DNA of 64,000 nucleotides from Gracilaria domingensis (taxonomy: Eukaryota > Rhodophyta > Florideophyceae > Gracilariales > Gracilariaceae): contig VCMS01000017.1 of the NCBI GenBank assembly GCA_022539475.1, forward strand, positions 363,641 through 427,640, written 5' to 3'. Of the stretch, positions 18,596 to 26,790 are shown one piece after another. The notes below the pieces were generated by a model. It saw only the letters and a list, made by a program, of their open reading frames with translations. It was not told the origin of the DNA and did no database searches. Position 1 is the stretch's first letter; each line of letters opens with the position of its first letter. The position numbers were made by a program, and so were the translations under genes.

Positions 18596-21226
18596 TTGTA
18601 TGCGCCGCGCTTTGGCCGCCACCATCTCGACCACCATGGCCACGCCCACACAAACCATCCGCGTCGCAGCCACCCCCGTCCCTTCCTCGTCAAGGCCGCC
18701 CCGTCCTCCCCGCCCGCCGCGCCCGCAGCCCCCCCCTACATACCCCCCTTCCGCGCCAGGCGCCTTGCCGCCGTTTCTTCGCCGCAGAACTCGCAACTGC
18801 TGCACTGGACGCGGCTCAGGAAGTCCATCCACGGCATTGTTAATCGCCTCAACGCAAGCAACCTCCCCCACTGTGTCATCAACCTCTTCCGCCTCAATCT
18901 AGTTCGCGCGCGCGGCCTGTTCTGCAAGGCTGTTCTCCGCGCGCAGGTGGCCTCCCCCAACCTCTCGCCCGTTTTCGCCTGTTTCGTGGCTGTGGTCGGC
19001 TCCCGCTTTCCCGCCGTCGTCAACCTGCTTTTGCGCCGCCTCGTCGCCCAGCTCAAGACTGCGTACCGCAATCAGGACCGCGCCTCGTGCTTTGCCACTG
19101 CCAGGTTTCTCGCTAATTTATACAACCAGCACGTTATCAAGGATCTTTTGGTGCTAGAATTTCTCTGCCTCTGTACCGTAGACCCCTCCGACAGTTCCGC
19201 AGAGCTCGCCGTCGTCACCCTTCGTGAATGCGCGCCCACTTTGTACCAGAACAGTCCAGATGCCCTCGAGTTTGTCTTTGAGAACCTCAGAGCGATGCTG
19301 CATGACGGACATCTCGGTCGAAGAGCACAGGTCGCCATTGAAAATTTGTTGATCCTGCGTCGAAATAGGTTTCGAGACTTGCCGTCTACGGACCCCCGCT
19401 TAGATTTGTTACACGACAAAGATATCTTTACGCACGGTATCACCCTTGAAGAAGATCTCGGAGATTTGGAGTACGAATGCGACAACTTTCAGTTTGATCG
19501 CAAATACGAGGAAAACGAGAAGGCTTACTTAGAAATCAAGAAGGAGATCCTGGGTGCCGCCATGGATCAAATGCCGCCGGAGCTTGGCGAGGATCCCAGT
19601 CGTCCACAATCAGACAGAATGTCCAATCCAACGGCGCAGGCGCCGGAGAGCAACACTAACAATAACAAAGATCCAAACCCGATCAAGACGACGGATTTGA
19701 CAAACACTGATCTACTAAACTTTCGGCGCACAGTATATCTTACTCATAGTGCCACTTTGTCTGCTGAGGAATCAGCACATCGAATGTTTCTCTTGATGCG
19801 TGAAAATAAGGGAAAGGAAGCTGAGCTTTGCAAGATGATTATCGAGTGCTGCAGTCAGGAAAGCAGCTATCAGAAGGTATACGGTAACCTTGCACATCGA
19901 ATTTGTTACAATGACCGCAGCTACCGTGCCCACTTCGAAGAATTATTTGCAGATCGCTATGCAACAATTCATCGGTTTGACACTCGAAAGATTCGTATAA
20001 TCGCCTGCCTCTTTGCTTTCTTGTTGGCTGAAGAGGCTATTTCGTGGAATATCCTGGAGGTTGTGCGCATTGTGGAGGAAGAAACAACTGCTTCTAGCCG
20101 CACGTTCCTGAAATACCTTTTCCAACAGCTACGTGAGAATATGGGGAAGACAAAAACAAAGGAACGCTTCCTTCAAGCTGACAAAGACGGTAACTTGAAA
20201 GGAGTTTTTCCTACCGATTGCGCGAAGAATGCACGCTTTGCGATCAACATGTTCACAACCATTGGACTTGGTTTCCTAACGGACGGCCTCAGAGACAAAT
20301 TGAAAGATATTCCGGACCAAGCCGCTGGAGCACGACAAGATGAGCGAGACACAGAAACAAGTACAAGCTCGAGCAGTCTGTCATCCTCCTCATCAGAGTT
20401 AAGTCCAAGTATTGGAGACGAACACCCACAAGGTGATTTGTCTGACGATAATGGATCTCGAGGGTTGAAGCGTCAGCAGGACGAAGCATCTAGGCTTGAC
20501 TCAGAGAGGCCGACAAAGTTCCGCCGCTTGGAACGATCAGCAAGTAGGAGAGGCGAGCGTGAATCCAGAAGAAGAAGAGATATACGGCAAAACATAGAGC
20601 TTGATGACATTGAGCGCAACCATCGGGCATATGTCAATTCGTCATCGGGATCACGATCACGGCGATATGCTCCGGAACAGAGCGACGAAGACGAACGAGA
20701 TTACCATTCCAAGAGTCGCAGGGGTCCGTACCCCTCGCGCCGTGGTGAAGGAAGTCGTCGAGATCGGCCCCGATCATCACGGCTGATGTCGCATGAGTAC
20801 AGAGAGGGTTACCGTTCGGATGAGGAAGCATTGAGACGGTCTACCCCTCGAGACCGACACGGAAGACATCGGTCAGACCTAGACGAGTACGACAGGGGTC
20901 GACGTGATGAGCATAGAGACGTATCACCAGGTTACGATGGTGAGGATAATGATGTGGATCATCACAGGGACAGAAGAAGGAGCTCTAAGTACTACAGAAC
21001 CGATTCCCATGACTCCCGAGAGCGCCGCAGGAGGCATCGTACGGCAAGCGATCGCAGACACCGCCAACACTATTCGGACTCAGAGTCGCCCTCTTACAGT
21101 CCAGGAAGAAGAAGAAGGCGAAGCGGTTCATGGCGCCGTCGGCGTTCGCCTAGAAGGCGGGATTCATCCGAGTACTCTGACGCGCGGTCGACCTCTAGGT
21201 CCCCGAGGCGCCATAGACGACACTGA
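18596..21226 (+). CDS. CWC22: Pre-mRNA-splicing factor CWC22 (MIF4G-MA3-RS); start unresolved
   Basis: The open frame gives up to 876 aa. The conserved part begins YIPPFRARRLAAVSSPQNSQ (about 18734 on). It continues through the MIF4G domain (WTRLRKSIHGIVNRLNASN, DLLVLEFLCLC, GRRAQVAIENLLILRR) and the CWC22 linker (DLEYECDNFQFD). The MA3 domain follows at about 365-480 (NFRRTVYLTHSATLSAEESA, KMIIECCSQESSYQKVYGNL). A 300-residue Arg/Ser-rich tail ends in RSPRRHRRH. CWC22 loads eIF4A-III onto spliced mRNA for EJC assembly and is needed for catalytic splicing. No ATG exists in this frame before the MIF4G core; the frame opens with TTG at 18596. An ATG at 18636 in another frame would join it if one base were missing from the C8 run at 18729-18736. 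Confidence 0.92.
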   Translation: MYAPRFGRHHLDHHGHAHTNHPRRSHPRPFLVKAAPSSPPAAPAAPPYIPPFRARRLAAVSSPQNSQLLHWTRLRKSIHGIVNRLNASNLPHCVINLFRLNLVRARGLFCKAVLRAQVASPNLSPVFACFVAVVGSRFPAVVNLLLRRLVAQLKTAYRNQDRASCFATARFLANLYNQHVIKDLLVLEFLCLCTVDPSDSSAELAVVTLRECAPTLYQNSPDALEFVFENLRAMLHDGHLGRRAQVAIENLLILRRNRFRDLPSTDPRLDLLHDKDIFTHGITLEEDLGDLEYECDNFQFDRKYEENEKAYLEIKKEILGAAMDQMPPELGEDPSRPQSDRMSNPTAQAPESNTNNNKDPNPIKTTDLTNTDLLNFRRTVYLTHSATLSAEESAHRMFLLMRENKGKEAELCKMIIECCSQESSYQKVYGNLAHRICYNDRSYRAHFEELFADRYATIHRFDTRKIRIIACLFAFLLAEEAISWNILEVVRIVEEETTASSRTFLKYLFQQLRENMGKTKTKERFLQADKDGNLKGVFPTDCAKNARFAINMFTTIGLGFLTDGLRDKLKDIPDQAAGARQDERDTETSTSSSSLSSSSSELSPSIGDEHPQGDLSDDNGSRGLKRQQDEASRLDSERPTKFRRLERSASRRGERESRRRRDIRQNIELDDIERNHRAYVNSSSGSRSRRYAPEQSDEDERDYHSKSRRGPYPSRRGEGSRRDRPRSSRLMSHEYREGYRSDEEALRRSTPRDRHGRHRSDLDEYDRGRRDEHRDVSPGYDGEDNDVDHHRDRRRSSKYYRTDSHDSRERRRRHRTASDRRHRQHYSDSESPSYSPGRRRRRSGSWRRRRSPRRRDSSEYSDARSTSRSPRRHRRH

Positions 21227-22126
21227 TTCCACATCATGGAAGGTATAGTGATTTCAGTGTAGTTCATTGAAAACCTCGAGATGGGTTTCGTATCTTCCAT
21301 GAACCGTTTCACCTCATCATTGGTATCATCATGATGTGATAGACTAACATGCATTTATGTTCTGTGAACATTCTCTTGTTTCTAATTTTGAATCACTGTG
21401 AGTATGTGCATACTACAACTCTGCATCCGTAGCTCAGTAATGTTCAGTTCTTTGTTCAAATGGATTTTTCGTCTTATATACCTTATTCGTTTCTTTCGCA
21501 TTGTTCCTATACTGTATACACTAGAACAGGTTGAATCCAGGGTGTCATCGTGCATCAATGTAAGTACTATGGATTTTCCGTTGGAGTACATGATTTCCAT
21601 CCCGCTTCATTTGAGCATATCACTTCAGTTGCAATTCAAGAGTCATTGACTCAGTGCATCTTTTTCCTCATCACATCCTGGGGTAGCTCATGTCGGGTAC
21701 GTGCGTGGAAGATCTCCAGGGCACTGCCCGCAAGCAAAGTGAGAGTTTGACGCAAGCCTTGCAAATGCTAATTTTAACATACAATATTGTAAAGCAACTG
21801 TTTGAAGCACGCGAGATACCCTTGATATAGACCAGAACCAACTGGCACCGTCACTTTTGTCTGAAGTGTACGAAAGGTGCGAAAGGTGGGCGTCGTTGCG
21901 ATTATTGAACAAAACTCGGGGCGCGTGTCCTCGGGCCGTGAGCAAAGTTGTTCAATTTCGAGGGCACGCCTCAAACGTCGATCGATAATGTTCAATGTGA
22001 TGACATTCAATGAAGAGATGAAACGTTGATCATCGATGACCTTTGCAACGAAGTCTTTTAAATCGAGAGGGTGTTGCAACGAAGACAATTTATTAAATTG
22101 TGTCTTTGATAATTGCTGCCTAAAGG

Positions 22127-22146
22127 TCTATACTCAGTAGTATAGA
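22127..22146. repeat. Small hairpin beside the 30-bp palindrome
   Basis: TCTATACT and AGTATAGA pair around CAGT. It lies 25 bp upstream of the perfect palindrome, again giving a pair of adjacent hairpins. Confidence 0.7.
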
Positions 22147-22170
22147 GTCTACAGCCCTTGAACTATAGAA

Positions 22171-22233
22171 AATGAAAATTCAATAAATATGATACTGTAT
22201 CCGATACAGTATCATATTTATTGAATTTTCATT
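22171..22233. repeat. Perfect palindrome, 30-bp arms, 3-nt loop
   Basis: The arms 22171-22200 and 22204-22233 are exact reverse complements around CCG. They are AT-rich (the left arm starts AATGAAAATTCAATAAATAT). It is the longest exact palindrome in the window. Confidence 0.95.
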
Positions 22234-22425
22234 ATACAGTGCATCGTGCCGAACTCGTTGCCGCTGGCAGAGGCTCTGTTTCTCTCCGACGCGGTCCATT
22301 CAGGACTTGGTTTTATAACCAGGTTCGTCAGATCAAGAGCTCCAACGACATTCGAAACTTTTCCATCATCACTGATGCTGTGTACTTCGGCGTGATGAGC
22401 GGATCAGAAGAGGCCAAATCGAAGC

Positions 22426-23543
22426 ATGAGTGGCTTTGTGCTCAATCTGGTCCCCCTCCGTAATCACCGCTACCATCGGCACCGCGTATGGCTGAGAATG
22501 GTAGATAGGCCCACGCATTCGGATACACATAAGACGCCGATCTGCGTTAGAAACGTGTTTTTTCGTTGGGAGAATGGGCGTTCTGCATTAAACAATGTTT
22601 CCTTGACGGTCAAAGAAGGAGAGCTCACCATGATCCTTGGGCATAATGGCAGTGGTAAGAGTACTCTTCTTCGAATTCTTCGCGGAGTTCTAAATCCTTC
22701 TGCAGGAGATGTCTACCTTGAAAAGCCGTGTGCTTACGTTCAGCAGGATCCCAATCTGCAAATAGTATTGCCAACTATTGGAACCGATATTGCCTCCTCG
22801 ATTCCGAAAGATTTGAGCTCGCAAGCGTCAGATGTTCGACAAGCTGTAATCAACGCTCTAAATGCGGTAGGACTGACTCCTCCAGAAGATTTCATGCCGA
22901 AATCATCTTATAGGCTAAGCGGCGGGCAACGCCAGCGTGCTGCTGTAGCAGCTGCCCTTGCAATGGAGCCCAGGACAATTCTTTTCGATGAAGTTACAGC
23001 AAATATGGATCCATTCAATAAGGCAGAACTGGTTTCAAGGATCCGGCAAATAGTTACGGAACGAAACATGGCAGCAATATGGTAAGTGAAGCACTCACGA
23101 CTGATAGGAAAGAAGCATTGTTCGAAGGCCGCCCAGAGAAATTTTGCTGAAGCAATACGCACCTCTGGTTTGTCGGCTCAAAAAGAATGCGAGATCAACT
23201 ATTGACAGCCATCGTGTTGCTGATCCTGTTCACTCATAACAGTTCAGTGTCATATCACGCTTCAAACACTACTCCTTTCGGTCAAAACCACGTACTTACA
23301 AAGAAACCCGACTTTCCTTCAATGCCAGGGTTACGCACTTGTTGGACGAGCTAGAGTTTGCCGATAGCATAGCAATGTGAGTGGCTCCAAATCCCATCAG
23401 CACATGACTGTTTTTGCTAACATTCGCATTCGTTTTGCGACTCCAGAATGACCAATGGTAACATAGTCGCTCATGGACCAAGAGTAACCATGATGCCACT
23501 TGTTTTTGACTTGCAAGATAAAATGGAAAGCTCGTCATCGTGA
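22426..23543 (+). CDS. ABC transporter ATPase subunit, plastid/ECF-like (three exons)
   Basis: Exons 22426-23081, 23329-23376 and 23447-23543; 266 aa. The product is a stand-alone nucleotide-binding domain: Walker A LGHNGSGKST, Q-loop CAYVQQDPN, signature YRLSGGQRQRAAVAAALAME, Walker B and D-loop ILFDEVTANMD, H-loop VTHLLDELEFADS supplied by exon 2, and a C-terminal strand MTNGNIVAHG from exon 3. Introns begin GTAAGT and GTGAGT; the second has a GCTAAC branch-like site. Splicing joins TG|G (Trp) and AT|A (Ile) in frame. No membrane span is present, so a partner permease is required. It resembles cyanobacterial-derived ABCI-type/energy-coupling ATPases of plant plastids, and the basic N-terminus (HRYHRHRVWLRM) could be a transit peptide. 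The usual Pro after DE in Walker B is Val. Confidence 0.88.
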
Positions 23544-23856
23544 TCAGATATCACCACTGTCCATGTTTTACACCAGTCGAACTCAAGCCCTGGAGATCAC
23601 CGCCGTTAAATAGGAGCGACGTTGAATAGGTAAACCAATGGCGGGCACACGCGGAGGTGCTCCAATGTGATCTCCAGTAAAGAGTTTAAGATCATTTGCG
23701 GATACTGTACGCACCCTCGAGAGATTTCGTTCAGTTCAGCAATCATTCAAGCATTCTCGCCCATTATCGAAGATCCGCAGAAGGACTAGGACGTTTACAA
23801 GCGTCTGGTGCTTTTTGAGTTCTTTAGAGACAGGCTTCCGATACGAATGCGAAGCC
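23544..23856. other. Intergenic between ABC ATPase and creatininase genes
   Basis: 313 bp; presumably 3' UTR and promoter. Nothing else is recognised. Confidence 0.4.
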
Positions 23857-24714
23857 ATGTTCCTCTTAATTTCGTTTCTTATAAACGCATGCAGTGTCTG
23901 TGACGCAAGAGAATGTATGAGCAACATGAACCAGTGGGAATATTTGTCAAGCCCCGAAATCTCTGGCTTACAAATGGCAATACTTCCTCTTGGCTCAATA
24001 GAATCCCATGGACCTCATCTTCCTCTTGGCACAGATGCTATTCTCGCGTCCGAACTAGCGTCTAAAGCCGCTGAAGGACTAACGGATATTGCCATTCTAC
24101 CGTTAAGCTATTTTGGGGCCAGTTTCGAGCATTTGGGCTTTCCCGGCACAATTGGTATTCGGGACGACATTCTTAATAGCTACTGGGGAGATATAACGAC
24201 GAGCATAGTTCGGGCAGGGTTGAAAAAAGTTTTACTGGTGAATGGTCATGGGGGACAGACTAGCAACGTCCAAATTGTGATTCGCAATGCCAGATTCGAG
24301 CACAATGTTCTCGCCGTCAGTTTCAATGTTCAAGCGATGCTTGCAAAAGCCTACGGTGAGCTTGTTGAAGTGGATTTAAGCTCAGATGAGGTACTGAAGG
24401 GAATTCATGGAGGCTTGATTGAAACCTCGGTCATGCTCCACCTTCATCCTGAACTTGTTCAGGTTGATAAACTGCGTGACTTCAGGCCCAAAACCATATC
24501 TCACATTCATCTTGAACCATATGGGGCCATTGTCTCGTACGGGTGGCGCATGGAAGATCTTTGTGCGGAAGGAGCGGTTGGAAATGCTCGGGGGTCAAGC
24601 GCAGAGCTTGGTTCACGTATTTTTTCGCGAAGTGTGCTGGAACTGAGAGGAGTTATGGAAGACATGCTCAGGAGTGATCTTAAGGAACTCTTAGTGATGA
24701 AAGGCTACAGTTAA
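23857..24714 (+). CDS. Creatininase-family amidohydrolase
   Basis: 285 aa from ATG 23857. Metal-site motifs of the creatininase/MftE/FAPy-deformylase fold are present: LPLGSIESHGPHLPLGTDAI (E-x-H-G-x-H-x-P-x-G-T-D), SFEHLGFPGT, VLLVNGHGGQTSN, and GIHGGLIETSVML, where relatives have HAGEIETS. The family hydrolyses cyclic or linear amides using two metals; the substrate cannot be told from sequence. The first 17 residues (MFLLISFLINACSVCDA) look like a signal peptide, while an internal ATG at 23917 (MSNMNQWEYL) starts just before the conserved domain, so secreted versus cytosolic is open. A TTG further upstream is not a credible start. Single exon. Confidence 0.85.
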   Translation: MFLLISFLINACSVCDARECMSNMNQWEYLSSPEISGLQMAILPLGSIESHGPHLPLGTDAILASELASKAAEGLTDIAILPLSYFGASFEHLGFPGTIGIRDDILNSYWGDITTSIVRAGLKKVLLVNGHGGQTSNVQIVIRNARFEHNVLAVSFNVQAMLAKAYGELVEVDLSSDEVLKGIHGGLIETSVMLHLHPELVQVDKLRDFRPKTISHIHLEPYGAIVSYGWRMEDLCAEGAVGNARGSSAELGSRIFSRSVLELRGVMEDMLRSDLKELLVMKGYS

Positions 24715-24738
24715 GTTAAAACGTGTTTACTGACGACG

Positions 24739-26223
24739 TCACTCTGAGGAGTCTTGGTCGCCATCCTCGTCTTCCTCCTCCTCCTCACTCTCTTCATCCA
24801 CAGCCAAGTCCTCGATCAGCCATCTTCGCAAATCGTTTCTCTCGCTGCGGAGACTGTTGTTGTAATTCGACGCCGCCACAACTGCTGTCGAGTAATTCGA
24901 TTCATCGTTATCGGCGGGTTTAGAATCGTCGTCTAGCGAACTGGATGTTACCTCCGAATGCTCTCCCATCGGCTTCTTAATGCGTTCGATTGATATGACT
25001 ATATCGGGGTCCCCATCGCCAACAGATATGTCTGGTCCGTCGAAATAGAACGGGGGATACCCTTTACCAGGTAGCCCGAACAGCTTTCGGTGATCAACTC
25101 TAGATGCATAAGGTGGCGTTTCTTCGAATATGAACGATCTTCTTGCTTTCGAATCGAAGGCATCATCCTTGGTTATAAAAATAGGCTCGTATGGGTCGTC
25201 CAGGTCGTGATCTTCCCATAACTTCATATACGGATGAACTATCTTGTTCGCTGTATCTATTTGAGGAGGCGGACTCGCCGCAGCAGGAATCACGGATTGG
25301 CTCAACACACCCCGGCTTTGTATCCGTGGAGCAGGTTTTGTTATTTGTGGGCCAATGTGCATCGCTCGAGGGGATGGCTTCTGTACAATCTGTGGGTGAA
25401 TGGAGCGTGTGGATGTGAACTGATAAGGATTTTGGTAAATGATCTGCGTTGGGCGCGCGGCGGCTGGAGGATACGCCGGAGTCCTTTGTGGAACGAGTGT
25501 TTGTTGCATTGGTGGGACAGGGACTGGCTGTGGCACCGGTAACATTTTCGGCTGCGTTACAAGCGGACGGGCTGGTCTTGGTATTGTTGTCGGATGAGGC
25601 ATGTAAGGATTGGATCTCACAGGTAGTTGCGGAGCCGATATGGGCTTGGTCTTCATTCCCTTTGATGGGACGGAATGGCCCATGTTGCCCACAATCTCGC
25701 GTTCCTCGCTTGTAATAGTTCTTTCAATTGCAAATGCAAACCGTACGTTTGGTAGACCGTCAATAAAGGCGTCAACATGTGCAACCTGGTACATGTAGGT
25801 GGCAAACGGAGCAGAGCGAAACGCGTCAGCGGTGTCAAAAGGGCGGTCTATGTCGACGCGAACAAGAAGTCTTCTGTTACGGATAGCAACAGCCATGTGC
25901 TCCAAAGGAACCAACGGGAGATCTTTGTGAGCCTCAACTGATTCCATTCTCACCCAGTGTCGAAGAAAGAAGGCTCTCTTCTTCATGTCTCGTTCTCGTG
26001 TTAGCATAAAAGGGGCTCCGGAAGGAAACCCAGCAAAGGTGGGTGAACTCCTGTGTTGAACAAGGTTGATGCAGAAATACAGATATGGGGGATCTTCACA
26101 AGACTCTAAATTGGTTGTGAGAGGACGCCATGCTAATCGTGAATCGAGGTTAGTGAATTGGTTGCAAAGCTGACCATCAACGGATATTCGAACCAAATTC
26201 GGAGAAATGCTGTATGTGTTCAT
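24739..26223 (-). CDS. Unknown protein, Pro/Gln-rich middle and acidic C-terminus
   Basis: 494 aa from ATG 26223. I do not recognise the family. Residues 1-190 look folded (RLAWRPLTTNLESCEDPPYL, FFLRHWVRMESVEAHKDLPL, LLVRVDIDRPFDTADAFRSA). Residues about 190-320 are rich in Pro, Gln and Thr and lack structure. Residues about 325-400 again look conserved (PYMKLWEDHDLDDPYEPIFI, KLFGLPGKGYPPFYFDGPDI). The tail is acidic (DEESEEEEEDEDGDQD). Such a layout is common in nuclear regulatory proteins, but this is only inference. Upstream codons in frame begin at a TTG and may belong to leader sequence. Convergent with the creatininase gene (24-bp gap) and divergent from DDX56. Confidence 0.65.
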   Translation of the reverse strand: MNTYSISPNLVRISVDGQLCNQFTNLDSRLAWRPLTTNLESCEDPPYLYFCINLVQHRSSPTFAGFPSGAPFMLTRERDMKKRAFFLRHWVRMESVEAHKDLPLVPLEHMAVAIRNRRLLVRVDIDRPFDTADAFRSAPFATYMYQVAHVDAFIDGLPNVRFAFAIERTITSEEREIVGNMGHSVPSKGMKTKPISAPQLPVRSNPYMPHPTTIPRPARPLVTQPKMLPVPQPVPVPPMQQTLVPQRTPAYPPAAARPTQIIYQNPYQFTSTRSIHPQIVQKPSPRAMHIGPQITKPAPRIQSRGVLSQSVIPAAASPPPQIDTANKIVHPYMKLWEDHDLDDPYEPIFITKDDAFDSKARRSFIFEETPPYASRVDHRKLFGLPGKGYPPFYFDGPDISVGDGDPDIVISIERIKKPMGEHSEVTSSSLDDDSKPADNDESNYSTAVVAASNYNNSLRSERNDLRRWLIEDLAVDEESEEEEEDEDGDQDSSE

Positions 26224-26790
26224 TCCCGAAACGGTATGGACTTCTGCTGGTGTCAAGAGTCATAAACAAACCGTTCACCGGTAGGAAATACAAAGCCCCC
26301 GTACAGGATTGGTTATCAGGGTAGCGAATCCGACTCGTAAATAGATGTCAAAGATACGAAAGTGGCAGTATAGGGATGTAAGGATACAAGGATAACTTCA
26401 GTGCTCTTGGCAGTCGTCAGATTATACAAGGGCAGCATCAGCGAACGAGAAGGGCATCGAAGAGCAATCGATGAAGTTGCGTACCATTTCGAAAATTGGT
26501 TTTAATTGCAAATTAGGAACAATGTTTTGTGCGGTTTTGACATTTTCACACATTAGTTTTGGAAAATCACGAGCATTCCGGCGGCGGTGGTGTAGGACGG
26601 GAAGGCTTTGATCTCTTCTAGGTTTGAAAGCATCTATGGGATCAGAAGGCACCCAAAACTGCCATTATCCTCTTCCTCCACGTAGTTTTTCTGGGGTGAG
26701 GGGCGTTCATGAGGTGTTTATCTGATTCAAAAGAAATCTTTTTGTGAAGTTAAGTTCTTCTGAAGAAGGAGCGGTGAGAATAAGCAAGGA
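26224..26790. other. Intergenic, divergent unknown protein / DDX56 promoter region
   Basis: 567 bp. A minus-strand open stretch (26422-26652) lacks an ATG and any recognised domain. No repeat or RNA gene is seen. Confidence 0.4.

Larger units (their letters stand above)
21227..22425. other. 1.2-kb intergenic region with a perfect 30-bp palindrome
   Basis: No supported gene. The palindrome at 22171-22233 and a smaller hairpin near 22127-22146 are listed. An open stretch of about 75 codons at 22234-22460 (SVSLRRGPFRTWFYNQVRQI) has no ATG start and no recognised family, and may be a lost exon or chance. Confidence 0.5.

Noticed and set aside
21423-21470. tRNA-like start GCATCCGTAGCTCAGT
   Set aside because: The following sequence does not close a D stem, anticodon arm or acceptor stem, so no tRNA fold results.
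22221-22463. 80-codon open stretch before the ABC gene
   Set aside because: It has only a TTG start, begins inside a palindrome, and shows no recognisable family; it could be a lost exon but is not supported.
26422-26652. 76-codon minus-strand open stretch in the DDX56 promoter region
   Set aside because: No ATG start and no domain; considered as an upstream exon of the 494-aa gene, but no clear donor/acceptor pair keeps the frame.
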